Notes under the pieces: model-generated | The model's input: only the letters and a program-made list of their open reading frames with translations | Databases searched by the model: none | What the model was told of the DNA's origin: nothing | Translations under genes and position numbers: made by a program | Part shown: in pieces, positions 42,201-57,200 of the stretch | Layout of the letters: each line of letters begins with the position of its first letter | Numbering within the stretch: the first letter of the stretch is position 1 | From: Bugulina stolonifera | Taxonomy: Eukaryota; Bryozoa; Gymnolaemata; Cheilostomatida; Bugulidae | Reading direction: 5' to 3' | Assembly: GCA_935421135.1 (NCBI GenBank) | Contig: OW285188.1 | Span: forward strand, 2,501,001-2,565,000 | Length of the DNA stretch: 64,000 nucleotides

Positions 42201-45200
42201 ACATAATAACAGGAGCCATTACAGGTGAATGCATGAAATGACATGTCCATTCTCTATTATATGACAATTAGTTTACAACCTTGTGATGAAATGAAGGAAT
42301 TTCCAGTTTCTACAGAAGTACATATAATTTATGTAGTTAAAGTTTAAATTAACACAATTTTCAAAGACGTTATACCTTTTCCTGTAGCGTAAACACTATT
42401 TCTCCATGATCCACCACATTTCTTTGTAGAATCTCCTGAACACGTCATTTTACAGTCAGTTTCAGCAGCAATGCCATGTTTACTATACGAGTTACCACAG
42501 AAACACTGCTTGGAATACTGAACTCCTGCATAGGCATAGTCTGAAACGAAGAGATGACAACGCGTTCTTTCAGTAACACAAACGTAATGTTTAGACAAGT
42601 TTCATACCACGGGTTCTCAGCGATCAAAGTTCAAACATCGATGTGTGCGGCACTGTGAGAAAAAACTCTCAACGTTATGAAAGAGTCGAAATACTTGAGA
42701 GACTTTGGTAAGTGACTTAGAGTTGAGATAGCCAATAATAGAATGCAAGGACTTGCGTCAAACTGTTGTTGAAAAGTCGCAATGAACTAAACCAACAATG
42801 TGTTCATAGAAACCAAGATCTCAAACATAAAATAGGGAGTTGTTTGGCAATGAGATTCGTACACAATCGAGATAGCATGGAGCGGTCATATTAGGACCAA
42901 CTAATAAAAACCAACCTTTGGCTGCGCATGCTTCCACACAGGCCTGAGGAGTGTTGGCTTTCAACTGAGGCTGTAGTAAATAGGATATAGCTCTAACGCG
43001 GGCGTCCTTGTAACAACCGACGTAGTTCAATTTGACTGAAAGACATAATAACAGGAGTCACTACAGGTAAATGCATGAAACGACGTGTTCATTTCCTGTT
43101 GTAGGACAATTAGTTTACAACATTGTGATGAAATGAAGGAATTTCCAGTTTCTACGGAAGTACATATAATTTATGTGGTTAAAGTTTAAATTTACACAAT
43201 TTTCAAAGACGTTATACCTTTTCCTGTAGCGTAAACACTATTTCTCCATGATCCACCACATTTCTTTGTAGCATCTCCTGAACACGTCATTTTACAGTCA
43301 GTTTCAGCAGCAACGCCATGTTTGTTATACGAGTTACCACAGAAACACTCTTTGGAATACTGAACTCCTGCATAGGCATAGTCTGAAACGAAGAGATGAC
43401 AACGTGGTCTTTTAGTAACAAAAACGTTATGTTAAGACAAGCTTCATACCATGGGTTCTCATCGATCAAAGTTCAAACATCGGTGCGTGCGGCACTGTGA
43501 GGAAAAACTCTCAAGGTTATGAAAGGTTCGAAATACTTGAGAGACTTTGGTAAGTGACTTAGAGTTGAGATAGCCAATAATAGAATGCAAGGACTTGCGT
43601 CAAACTGTTGTTGAAAAGTCTCAATGAACTAAACCAACCATGTGTTCATAGAAACCAAGATCTCAAACATAAAATAGGAAGTTGTTTGGCAATGCGATTC
43701 GTACACAATCGATATAGCATGGAGCGGTCATATCAGGACTAACTAATAAAAACCAACCTTTGGCTGCGCATGCTTCCACACAAGCCTGAGGCGTGTTGGC
43801 TTTCAACTGAGGCTGTAGGAAATAGGATATAGCTCTGTCGCGGGCGTCCTTGTAACAACCGACGTAATTCAATTTGACTGAAAGACATAATAACAGGAGC
43901 CACTACAGGTAAATGCATGAAACGACATGTTCATCCTTTATTATGTGACAATGAGTTTACAACATTGTGATGAAATGAAGAAATTTCCAGTTTCTACTGA
44001 AGTACATATAGATTATGTAGTTAAAGTTTATATTGACACCATTTACAAATACATTATACCTTTTCCTGTAGCGTAAACACTATTTCTCCATGATCCACCA
44101 CATTTCTTTGTAGAATCTCCTGAACACGTCATTTTACAGTCAGTTTCAGCAGCAATGCCATGTTTACTATACGAGTTACCACAGAAACACTGCTTGGAAT
44201 ACTGAACTCCTGCATAGGCATAGTCTGAAACGAAGAGATGGCAATGTCGTCTTTTAGTAACACTACTGCTATGTCTCAACAAGTTTCAAATCATTTTTTC
44301 TACGCCAGAAAAATCTGAACAGTGATGCGTGCGGCAGTGTGCGGCCAATCTCTCGAAAGGGTGAGAGGTTGGAAAGTCTTGAGAGGCGTTGGGATCTGAT
44401 ATAGAGTTGAATCAGCCAATGATATAACGCATGGACCAGCATCAAACTGCCGGTTGAAATATGCACAATCAGCAAGACGCGAGTTGTTCAACAGAAGTAT
44501 ATACAGACAACCAGCAAATCAAGTATGCTAACAGATCAAGCAAACAGAAAGGATGATCATGCGATGCTAAAATCAAGGAATGATATTTGCTGCATTCAAG
44601 AAGACATAATTGTGGAATGCTGCAAAAAAGTTAAACCAACTATCTGTTCATGGAAATAAAGATCTCAAACATAAAACAGGAGGCCCTGACTAATGAGACT
44701 CATACATGATGAATATAGCATCCATCTTTCATATGAGGACTAACTAACAATAACCAACCTTTGGTTGCGCATGCTTCCACACAGGCCTGAGGAGTGTTGG
44801 CTTTCAACTGAGGCTGTAGGAAATAGGATATAGCTCTGTCGCGGGCGTCCTTGTAACAACCGACGTAGTTCAATTTGACTGAAAGACATAATAACAGGAG
44901 CCATTACAGGTGAATGCATGAAATGACATGTCCATTCTCTATTATATGACAATTAGTTTACAACCTTGTGATGAAATGAAGGAATTTCCAGTTTCTACGG
45001 AAGTACATATAATTTATGTAGTTAAAGTTTAAATTAACACAATTTTCAAAGACGTTATACCTTTTCCTGTAGCGTAAACACTATTTCTCCATGATCCACC
45101 ACATTTCTTTGTAGAATCTCCTGAACACGTCATTTTACAGTCAGTTTCAGCAGCAATGCCATGTTTACTATAAGAGTTACCACAGAAACACTGCTTGGAA

Positions 45201-48200
45201 TACTGAACTCCTGCATAGGCATAGTCTGAAACGAAGAGATGACAACGCGTTCTTTCAGTAACACAAATGTAATGTTTAGACAAGTTTCATACCACGGGTT
45301 CTCAGCGATCAAAGTTCAAACATCGATGTGTGCGGCACTGTGAGAAAAAACTCTCAACGTTATGAAAGGGTCGAAATACTTGAGAGACTTTGGTAAGTGA
45401 CTTAGAGTTGAGATAGCCAATAATAGAATGCAAGGACTTGCGTCAAACTGTTGTTGAAAAGTCGCAATGAACTAAACCAACAATGTGTTCATAGAAACCA
45501 AGATCTCAAACATAAAATAGGGAGTTGTTTGGCAATGAGATTCGTACACAATCGAGATAGCATGGAGCGGTCATATTAGGACCAACTAATAAAAACCAAC
45601 CTTTGGCTGCGCATGCTTCCACACAGGCCTGAGGAGTGTTGGCTTTCAACTGAGGCTGTAGTAAATAGGATATAGCTCTAACGCGGGCGTCCTTGTAACA
45701 ACCGACGTAGTTCAATTTGACTGAAAGACATAATAACAGGAGTCACTACAGGTAAATGCATGAAACGACGTGTTCATTTCCTGTTGTAGGACAATTAGTT
45801 TACAACATTGTGATGAAATGAAGGAATTTCCAGTTTCTACGGAAGTACATATAATTTATGTGGTTAAAGTTTAAATTTACACAATTTTCAAAGACGTTAT
45901 ACCTTTTCCTGTAGCGTAAACACTATTTCTCCATGATCCACCACATTTCTTTGTAGCATCTCCTGAACACGTCATTTTACAGTCAGTTTCAGCAGCAACG
46001 CCATGTTTGTTATACGAGTTACCACAGAAACACTCTTTGGAATACTGAACTCCTGCATAGGCATAGTCTGAAACGAAGAGATGACAACGTGGTCTTTTAG
46101 TAACAAAAACGTTATGTTAAGACAAGCTTCATACCATGGGTTCTCATCGATCAAAGTTCAAACATCGGTGTGTGCGGCACTGTGAGGAAAAACTCTCAAG
46201 GTTATGAAAGGTTCGAAATACTTGAGAGACTTTGGTAAGTGACTTAGAGTTGAGATAGCCAATAATAGAATGCAAGGACTTGCGTCAAACTGTTGTTGAA
46301 AAGTCTCAATGAACTAAACCAACCATGTGTTCATAGAAACCAAGATCTCAAACATAAAATAGGAAGTTGTTTGGCAATGCGATTCGTACACAATCGATAT
46401 AGCATGGAGCGGTCATATCAGGACTAACTAATAAAAACCAACCTTTGGCTGCGCATGCTTCCACACAAGCCTGAGGCGTGTTGGCTTTCAACTGAGGCTG
46501 TAGGAAATAGGATATAGCTCTGTCGCGGGCGTCCTTGTAACAACCGACGTAATTCAATTTGACTGAAAGACATAATAACAGGAGCCACTACAGGTAAATG
46601 CATGAAACGACATGTTCATCCTTTATTATGTGACAATGAGTTTACAACATTGTGATGAAATGAAGAAATTTCCAGTTTCTACTGAAGTACATATAGATTA
46701 TGTAGTTAAAGTTTATATTGACACCATTTACAAATACATTATACCTTTTCCTGTAGCGTAAACACTATTTCTCCATGATCCACCACATTTCTTTGTAGAA
46801 TCTCCTGAACACGTCATTTTACAGTCAGTTTCAGCAGCAATGCCATGTTTACTATACGAGTTACCACAGAAACACTGCTTGGAATACTGAACTCCTGCAT
46901 AGGCATAGTCTGAAACGAAGAGATGGCAATGTCGTCTTTTAGTAACACTACTGCTATGTCTCAACAAGTTTCAAATCATTTTTTCTACGCCAGAAAAATC
47001 TGAACAGTGATGCGTGCGGCAGTGTGCGGCCAATCTCTCGAAAGGGTGAGAGGTTGGAAAGTCTTGAGAGGCGTTGGGATCTGATATAGAGTTGAATCAG
47101 CCAATGATATAACGCATGGACCAGCATCAAACTGCCGGTTGAAATATGCACAATCAGCAAGACTCGAGTTGTTCAACAGAAGTATATACAGACAACCAGC
47201 AAATCAAGTATGCTAACAGATCAAGCAAACAGAAAGGATGATCATGCGATGCTAAAATCAAGGAATGATATTTGCTGCATTCAAGAAGACATAATTGTGG
47301 AATGCTGCAAAAAAGTTAAACCAACTATCTGTTCATGGAAATAAAGATCTCAAACATAAAACAGGAGGCCCTGACTAATGAGACTCATACATGATGAATA
47401 TAGCATCCATCTTTCATATGAGGACTAACTAACAATAACCAACCTTTGGTTGCGCATGCTTCCACACAGGCCTGAGGAGTGTTGGCTTTCAACTGAGGCT
47501 GTAGGAAATAGGATATAGCTCTGTCGCGGGCGTCCTTGTAACAACCGACGTAGTTCAATTTGACTGAAAGACATAATAACAGGAGCCATTACAGGTGAAT
47601 GCATGAAATGACATGTCCATTCTCTATTATATGACAATTAGTTTACAACCTTGTGATGAAATGAAGGAATTTCCAGTTTCTACGGAAGTACATATAATTT
47701 ATGTAGTTAAAGTTTAAATTAACACAATTTTCAAAGACGTTATACCTTTTCCTGTAGCGTAAACACTATTTCTCCATGATCCACCACATTTCTTTGTAGA
47801 ATCTCCTGAACACGTCATTTTACAGTCAGTTTCAGCAGCAATGCCATGTTTACTATACGAGTTACCACAGAAACACTGCTTGGAATACTGAACTCCTGCA
47901 TAGGCATAGTCTGAAACGAAGAGATGACAACGCGTTCTTTCAGTAACACAAACGTAATGTTTAGACAAGTTTCATACCACGGGTTCTCAGCGATCAAAGT
48001 TCAAACATCGATGTGTGCGGCACTGTGAGAAAAAACTCTCAACGTTATGAAAGGGTCGAAATACTTGAGAGACTTTGGTAAGTGACTTAGAGTTGAGATA
48101 GCCAATAATAGAATGAAAGGACTTGCGTCAAACTGTTGTTGAAAAGTCGCAATGAACTAAACCAACCATGTGTTCATAGAAACCAAGATCTCAAACATAA

Positions 48201-51200
48201 AATAGGGAGTTGTTTGGCAATGAGATTCGTACACAATCGAGATAGCATGGAGCGGTCATATTAGGACCAACTAATAAAAACCAACCTTTGGCTGCGCATG
48301 CTTCCACACAGGCCTGAGGAGTGTTGGCTTTCAACTGAGGCTGTAGTAAATAGGATATAGCTCTAACGCGGGCGTCCTTGTAACAACCGACGTAGTTCAA
48401 TTTGACTGAAAGACATAATAACAGGAGTCACTACAGGTAAATGCATGAAACGACGTGTTCATTTCCTGTTGTAGGACAATTAGTTTACAACATTGTGATG
48501 AAATGAAGGAATTTCCAGTTTCTACGGAAGTACATATAATTTATGTGGTTAAAGTTTAAATTTACACAATTTTCAAAGACGTTATACCTTTTCCTGTAGC
48601 GTAAACACTATTTCTCCATGATCCACCACATTTCTTTGTAGCATCTCCTGAACACGTCATTTTACAGTCAGTTTCAGCAGCAACGCCATGTTTGTTATAC
48701 GAGTTACCACAGAAACACTCTTTGGAATACTGAACTCCTGCATAGGCATAGTCTGAAACGAAGAGATGACAACGTGGTCTTTTAGTAACAAAAACGTTAT
48801 GTTAAGACAAGCTTCATACCATGGGTTTTCATCGATCAAAGTTCAAACATCGGTGTGTGCGGCACTGTGAGGAAAAACTCTCAAGGTTATGAAAGGTCCG
48901 AAATACTTGAGAGACTTTGGTAAGTGACTTAGAGTTGAGATAGCCAATAATAGAATGCAAGGACTTGCGTCAAACTGTTGTTGAAAAGTCTCAATGAACT
49001 AAACCAACCATGTGTTCATAGAAACCAAGATCTCAAACATAAAATAGGAAGTTGTTTGGCAATGCGATTCGTGCACAATCGATATAGCATGGAGCGGTCA
49101 TATCAGGACTAACTAATAAAAACCAACCTTTGGCTGCGCATGCTTCCACACAAGCCTGAGGCGTGTTGGCTTTCAACTGAGGCTGTAGGAAATAGGATAT
49201 AGCTCTGTCGCGGGCGTCCTTGTAACAACCGACGTAATTCAATTTGACTGAAAGACATAATAACAGGAGCCACTACAGGTAAATGCATGAAACGACATGT
49301 TCATCCTTTATTATGTGACAATGAGTTTACAACATTGTGATGAAATGAAGAAATTTCCAGTTTCTACTGAAGTACATATAGATTATGTAGTTAAAGTTTA
49401 TATTGACACCATTTACAAATACATTATACCTTTTCCTGTAGCGTAAACACTATTTCTCCATGATCCACCACATTTCTTTGTAGAATCTCCTGAACACGTC
49501 ATTTTACAGTCAGTTTCAGCAGCAATGCCATGTTTACTATACGAGTTACCACAGAAACACTGCTTGGAATACTGAACTCCTGCATAGGCATAGTCTGAAA
49601 CGAAGAGATGGCAATGTCGTCTTTTAGTAACACTACTGCTATGTCTCAACAAGTTTCAAATCATTTTTTCTACGCCAGAAAAATCTGAACAGTGATGCGT
49701 GCGGCAGTGTGCGGCCAATCTCTCGAAAGGGTGAGAGGTTGGAAAGTCTTGAGAGGCGTTGGGATCTGATATAGAGTTGAATCAGCCAATGATATAACGC
49801 ATGGACCAGCATCAAACTGCCGGTTGAAATATGCACAATCAGCAAGACTCGAGTTGTTCAACAGAAGTATATACAGACAACCAGCAAATCAAGTATGCTA
49901 ACAGATCAAGCAAACAGAAAGGATGATCATGCGATGCTAAAATCAAGGAATGATATTTGCTGCATTCAAGAAGACATAATTGTGGAATGCTGCAAAAAAG
50001 TTAAACCAACTATCTGTTCATGGAAATAAAGATCTCAAACATAAAACAGGAGGCCCTGACTAATGAGACTCATACATGATGAATATAGCATCCATCTTTC
50101 ATATGAGGACTAACTAACAATAACCAACCTTTGGTTGCGCATGCTTCCACACAGGCCTGAGGAGTGTTGGCTTTCAACTGAGGCTGTAGGAAATAGGATA
50201 TAGCTCTGTCGCGGGCGTCCTTGTAACAACCGACGTAGTTCAATTTGACTGAAAGACATAATAACAGGAGCCATTACAGGTGAATGCATGAAATGACATG
50301 TCCATTCTCTATTATATGACAATTAGTTTACAACCTTGTGATGAAATGAAGGAATTTCCAGTTTCTACGGAAGTACATATAATTTATGTAGTTAAAGTTT
50401 AAATTAACACAATTTTCAAAGACGTTATACCTTTTCCTGTAGCGTAAACACTATTTCTCCATGATCCACCACATTTCTTTGTAGAATCTCCTGAACACGT
50501 CATTTTACAGTCAGTTTCAGCAGCAATGCCATGTTTACTATAAGAGTTACCACAGAAACACTGCTTGGAATACTGAACTCCTGCATAGGCATAGTCTGAA
50601 ACGAAGAGATGACAACGCGTTCTTTCAGTAACACAAACGTAATGTTTAGACAAGTTTCATACCACGGGTTCTCAGCGATCAAAGTTCAAACATCGATGTG
50701 TGCGGCACTGTGAGAAAAACTCTCAACGTTATGAAAGGGTCGAAATACTTGAGAGACTTTGGTAAGTGACTTAGAGTTGAGATAGCCAATAATAGAATGC
50801 AAGGACTTGCGTCAAACTGTTGTTGAAAAGTCGCAATGAACTAAACCAACAATGTGTTCATAGAAACCAAGATCTCAAACATAAAATAGGGAGTTGTTTG
50901 GCAATGAGATTCGTACACAATCGAGATAGCATGGAGCGGTCATATTAGGACCAACTAATAAAAACCAACCTTTGGCTGCGCATGCTTCCACACAGGCCTG
51001 AGGAGTGTTGGCTTTCAACTGAGGCTGTAGGAAATAGGATATAGCTCTGTCGCGGGCGTCCTTGTAACAACCGACGTAATTCAATTTGACTGAAAGACAT
51101 AATAACAGGAGCCACTACAGGTAAATGCATGAAACGACATGTTCATCCTTTATTATGTGACAATGAGTTTACAACATTGTGATGAAATGAAGAAATTTCC

Positions 51201-54200
51201 AGTTTCTACTGAAGTACATATAGATTATGTAGTTAAAGTTTATATTGACACCATTTACAAATACATTATACCTTTTCCTGTAGCGTAAACACTATTTCTC
51301 CATGATCCACCACATTTCTTTGTAGAATCTCCTGAACACGTCATTTTACAGTCAGTTTCAGCAGCAATGCCATGTTTACTATACGAGTTACCACAGAAAC
51401 ACTGCTTGGAATACTGAACTCCTGCATAGGCATAGTCTGAAACGAAGAGATGGCAATGTCGTCTTTTAGTAACACTACTGCTATGTCTCAACAAGTTTCA
51501 AATCATTTTTTCTACGCCAGAAAAATCTGAACAGTGATGCGTGCGGCAGTGTGCGGCCAATCTCTCGAAAGGGTGAGAGGTTGGAAAGTCTTGAGAGGCG
51601 TTGGGATCTGATATAGAGTTGAATCAGCCAATGATATAACGCATGGACCAGCATCAAACTGCCGGTTGAAATATGCACAATCAGCAAGACGCGAGTTGTT
51701 CAACAGAAGTATATACAGACAACCAGCAAATCAAGTATGCTAACAGATCAAGCAAACAGAAAGGATGATCATGCGATGCTAAAATCAAGGAATGATATTT
51801 GCTGCATTCAAGAAGACATAATTGTGGAATGCTGCAAAAAAGTTAAACCAACTATCTGTTCATGGAAATAAAGATCTCAAACATAAAACAGGAGGCCCTG
51901 ACTAATGAGACTCATACATGATGAATATAGCATCCATCTTTCATATGAGGACTAACTAACAATAACCAACCTTTGGTTGCGCATGCTTCCACACAGGCCT
52001 GAGGAGTGTTGGCTTTCAACTGAGGCTGTAGGAAATAGGATATAGCTCTGTCGCGGGCGTCCTTGTAACAACCGACGTAGTTCAATTTGACTGAAAGACA
52101 TAATAACAGGAGCCATTACAGGTGAATGCATGAAATGACATGTCCATTCTCTATTATATGACAATTAGTTTACAACCTTGTGATGAAATAAAGGAATTTC
52201 CAGTTTCTACGGAAGTACATATAATTTATGTAGTTAAAGTTTAAATTAACACAATTTTCAAAGACGTTATACCTTTTCCTGTAGCGTAAACACTATTTCT
52301 CCATGATCCACCACATTTCTTTGTAGAATCTCCTGAACACGTCATTTTACAGTCAGTTTCAGCAGCAATGCCATGTTTACTATACGAGTTACCACAGAAA
52401 CACTGCTTGGAATACTGAACTCCTGCATAGGCATAGTCTGAAACGAAGAGATGACAACGCGTTCTCTCAGTAACACAAACGTAATGTTAAGACAAGTTTC
52501 ATACCACGGGTTCTCAGCGATCAAAGTTCAAACATCGATGTGTGCGGCACTGTGAGAAAAAACTCTCAACGTTATGAAAGGGTCGAAATACTTGAGAGAC
52601 TTTGGTAAGTGACTTAGAATTGAGATAGCCAATAATAGAATGAAAGGACTTGCGTCAAACTGTTGTTGAAAAGTCGCAATGAACTAAACCAACCATGTGT
52701 TCATAGAAACCAAGATCTCAAACATAAAATAGGAAGTTGTTTGGCAATGCGATTCGTACACAATCGATATAGCATGGAGCGGTCATATTAGGACCAACTA
52801 ATAAAAACCAACCTTTGGCTGCGCATGCTTCTACACAGGCCTGAGGAGTGTTGGCTTTCAACTGAGGCTGTAGTAAATAGGATACAGCTCTGTCGCGGGC
52901 GTCCTTGTAACAACCGACGTAGTTCAATTTGACTGAAAGACATAATAACAGGAGTCACTACAGGTAAATGCATGAAACGACGTGTTCATTTCCTGTTGTA
53001 GGACAATTAGTTTACAACATTGTGATGAAATGAAGGAATTTCCAGTTTCTACGGAAGTACATATAATTTATGTGGTTAAAGTTTAAATTAACACAATTTT
53101 CAAAGACGTTATACCTTTTCCTGTAGCGTAAACACTATTTCTCCATGATCCACCACATTTCTTTGTAGCATCTCCTGAACACGTCATTTTACAGTCAGTT
53201 TCAGCAGCAACGCCATGTTTACTATACGAGTTACCACAGAAACACTCTTTGGAATACTGAACTCCTGCATAGGCATAGTCTGAAACGAAGAGATGAAAAC
53301 GTGGTCTTTTAGTAACACAAACGTTATGTTAAGACAAGCTTCATACCATGGGTTCTCAGCGATCAAAGTTCAAACATCGATGTGTGCGGAACTGTGAGGA
53401 AAAACTCTCAAGGTTATGAAAGGTTCGAAATACTTGAGAGACTTTGGTAAGTGACTTAGAGTTGAGATAGCCAATAATAGAATGCAAGGACTTGCGTCAA
53501 ACTGTTGTTGAAAAGTCTCAATGAACTAAACCAACCATGTGTTCATAGAAACCAAGATCTCAAACATAAAATAGGAAGTTGTTTGGCAATGCGATTCGTA
53601 CACAATCGACATAGCATGGAGCGGTCATATCAGGACTAACTAATAAAAACCAACCTTTGGCTGCGCATGCTTCCACACAGGCCTGAGGAGTGTTGGCTTT
53701 CAACTGAGGCTGTAGGAAATAGGATATAGCTCTGTCGCGGGCGTCCTTGTAACAACCGACGTAATTCAATTTGACTGAAAGACATAATAACAGGAACCAC
53801 TACAGGTAAATGCATGAAATGACATGTTCATCCTCTATTATGTGACAATGAGTTTACAACATTGTGATGAAATGAAGAAATTTCCAGTTTCTACTGAAGT
53901 ACATATAAATTATGTAGTTAAAGTTTATATTGACACCATTTACAAATACATTATACCTTTTCCTGTAGCGTAAACACTATTTCTCCATGATCCACCACAT
54001 TTCTTTGTAGAATCTCCTGAACACGTCATTTTACAGTCAGTTTCAGCAGCAATGCCATGTTTACTATACGAGTTACCACAGAAACACTGCTTGGAATACT
54101 GAACTCCTGCATAGGCATAGTCTGAAACGAAGAGATGGCAATGTCGTCTTTTAGTAACACTACTGCTATGTCTCAACAAGTTTCAAATCATTTTTTCTAC

Positions 54201-57200
54201 GCCAGAAAAATCTGAACAGTGATGCGTGCGGCTGTGTGCGGCCAATCTCTCGAAAGGGTGAGAGGTTGGAAAGTATTGAGAGGCGTTGGGATCTGATATA
54301 AAGTTGAATTAGCCAATGATATAACGCATGGACCAGCATCAAACTACCGGTTGAAATATGCACAATCAGCAAGACGCGAGTTGTTTAACAGAAGTATATA
54401 CAGACAACCAGCAAATCAAGTATGCTAACAGATCAAGCAAACAGAAAGGATGATCATGTGATGTTAAAATCAAGGAATGATAATTGCTGCATTGAAGAAG
54501 ACATAATTGTGGAATGCCGCAATGGATTTAACCAACCATGTGTTCATGCAAATACAAGATCTCAAACATGAAACAGGAGGTCGTTACCAATGAGATTCGT
54601 ACACATTTAAAGGGCTACAGAAATGATAATATTTTGTTTGGTTGTCTAAACTTTAAGCCCTGAGGCCGCTACGTTCACTTTATCAAAACTCTGAAAATAA
54701 TTTGGGCTGGGATATGCCAGCTATAAAATTATCATGAAAAGTGGGTTCTGGAAAAGGAAGTCCTAAGTATGGGGTTGTTGTCCACATCCTGTATGACTGT
54801 GAAGGCCCATAGCTTGGCTCTCTAATTATAGTTCTGTGTAGGGAAGTTACCAGGTGCCCCATACTTACACTACAATCTCACAGCTATGAGCTTTCTGTAA
54901 CTATTTGGCTTATGTAATCCTATGGTTCTCTCAATAATATGACCAGCCATTGAGTAATGAAGTACAAGCAGGGCAAGCAAAAGAAGCTATAGGTGTCTTC
55001 GCGACCTCTTGGACGGACCCGGGTCGCAAATAAAATTTACAAGATGGCCGTCTGACCAAGGCCAGAAAAGCTATTGGCCTAGGATTTTGCTTGACCGGAC
55101 GAAACCATCTCTAGCTCATCGGCATACTTGCCAAGTGTCCCGGGTTTCTCGGGACACCTCCGGGATTTGAAAATTGTCCCTACACTGTCCCAATGTCCTG
55201 ATTTATACCTCGGGAATTAGGAAATTGCTGCTCTAAAAAGTTTTATTTATTATTTCCTTTGGATTTTCCAAAACATTGACTGAAAAAGGGTTGAGCGTCG
55301 CAAATCCTGGGGAATTTTGCTAAATATATTATGCTACACAGCGTTTATTTTTAAAGTAGTTCGATGTCTACTGACTGTCGTGTCTATGCCAATTGCCACT
55401 GGTGATAGCCAAACTCTGATTAATTCCTGAGCTATATTGGTAGTGTACTAAAGCCTCCCCAACAGTGGAGAGCTATTTTATATAAACGCTCTAATGTCAA
55501 TGACAACCACCGCGCAAATGAAAATACACTCATTGATATTATAATTATTATTATTATTTGCTTGTACAAATAATGTTTCCATTATTTGTCTATTGGATGT
55601 TAATTTAGCCAAACAATTCTCACAGTAAAGACAAGCAAAAGACTCGGCAATTTTCAAATTTAAAATCAATGGGTCAAATTTATTTATTTTGTTTCTAAAA
55701 GTGAATTAGGTTTTTAATATCAATATTATAATTATGCCTTCTGCACCCTCTAGTATTACTGATGGTGGTACCAATGACATAGCCAGGCACACGCTGACCC
55801 AGAAGCATATCAAAGATGTTGTCCAAAACCTGTCACGTCATCTAAAAGCTTAGAAGATTTGTTTATTCTCAATGATTCTGAAGTTCAAAAGACAGGCTTA
55901 CATGATTATGATTATAATTTTTAATAAATATAATAATTATAAACCTAACTTATGAAAATACTGAATTATTATTATTATTATTATTATAATTCAGTGTTTT
56001 CATAAATAAAGCTATTTATATGTTTATAATTTAATAAAATGAAACAAAAATTTGGTTTCTAATAAATTTTTATGTTGTAGCAAGTTTTATAGGTCTTCTT
56101 TAGATAATCCAACCAGAAGCATTCTTTGCAATTTCATTCCTATTCTAATTCTTCCCACCATTTTAAAACCATTCCAATATGCATGTAATATGAACATATT
56201 TTTGACCACTAGAATAGCATACAAATACAAGTGAAATTGCCCCAACTACTGTCATTTTAGTGGCTCACAAAAAATATTTTGAATGCGGGAGGGTGCTCCT
56301 CTGCCCCTCCCGCACTCTTTCTGACAGCCCGCTACGCGGGCTGGCATGGCCTGCGGCCATGTCATCCGTCCTTCCTCTGGTCCGCGCATGTGTCCAGATT
56401 TTTTACCTAGGTTACTTGGCAAGTATGCTCATCGGCACACCTGATTTCTTCGCGCGGAAATGAGGATTTTGCTTTTGGCCCAGGCCGGTGTGTTCGCGAC
56501 CCTGTAACGGATGTGTGCCGGAAAATATTTTTGTAAATCGGCCTGGGTCTGAAGTTCAGGTCGCGAAGACACCTTATGAGTGAGGATATTTAGACAAAAC
56601 ATTCTTTAGTTGCTGACCAAAGCTTGTTGAGGGCTATGGCTATGTTGTAGTAATATGATACTTCTGCAGATATTGTTAGCATAATACAATGTATATACAT
56701 GCAAAATAATTTTAATATTTAAATTACAAGTGGCAATATAATATGCATGTAATAATTGTTATATAGACCTACATGTACATCCAGACTTGTTTGAGATTAT
56801 AAATATGTCCAACCATCATGTACATGTAGGTACAGATATACAGTAGTACTTGCATGAAAATATAGAGTAGATATTATATAGTATATACATTTTGTAGTAT
56901 ATACTAGATAGACTATAATATGTTATATTACATTGAATTATAAACACAGTATATACATATAGTATAACTACATGTATATAATAACATTATACTGCGTTAT
57001 GATCTAATACAGTATCAGTATGTACGCGTATTACAATGTGCATGCATTGTATTACTATTACTGCACTCTAATACAAATAAATATTTCATAGGAGGGATAG
57101 GAAGTAATGCAACAGTTATTCAAGCCAATTGAGAGTGGTGTAAATGTGACATACATCATTTGGGGCCACATGCTGTAGTAAGCAAATGCACATAAAACAA

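Noticed and set aside
14219..54121. Idea that each array ORF is an independent small gene
   Set aside because: Each holds only half of a WSC domain, is flanked by splice sites, has no promoter, and joins in phase with its neighbours.
55478..55669. 63-residue frame in the inner transposon as a transposase remnant
   Set aside because: Low-complexity Asn run and no recognisable transposase motif.
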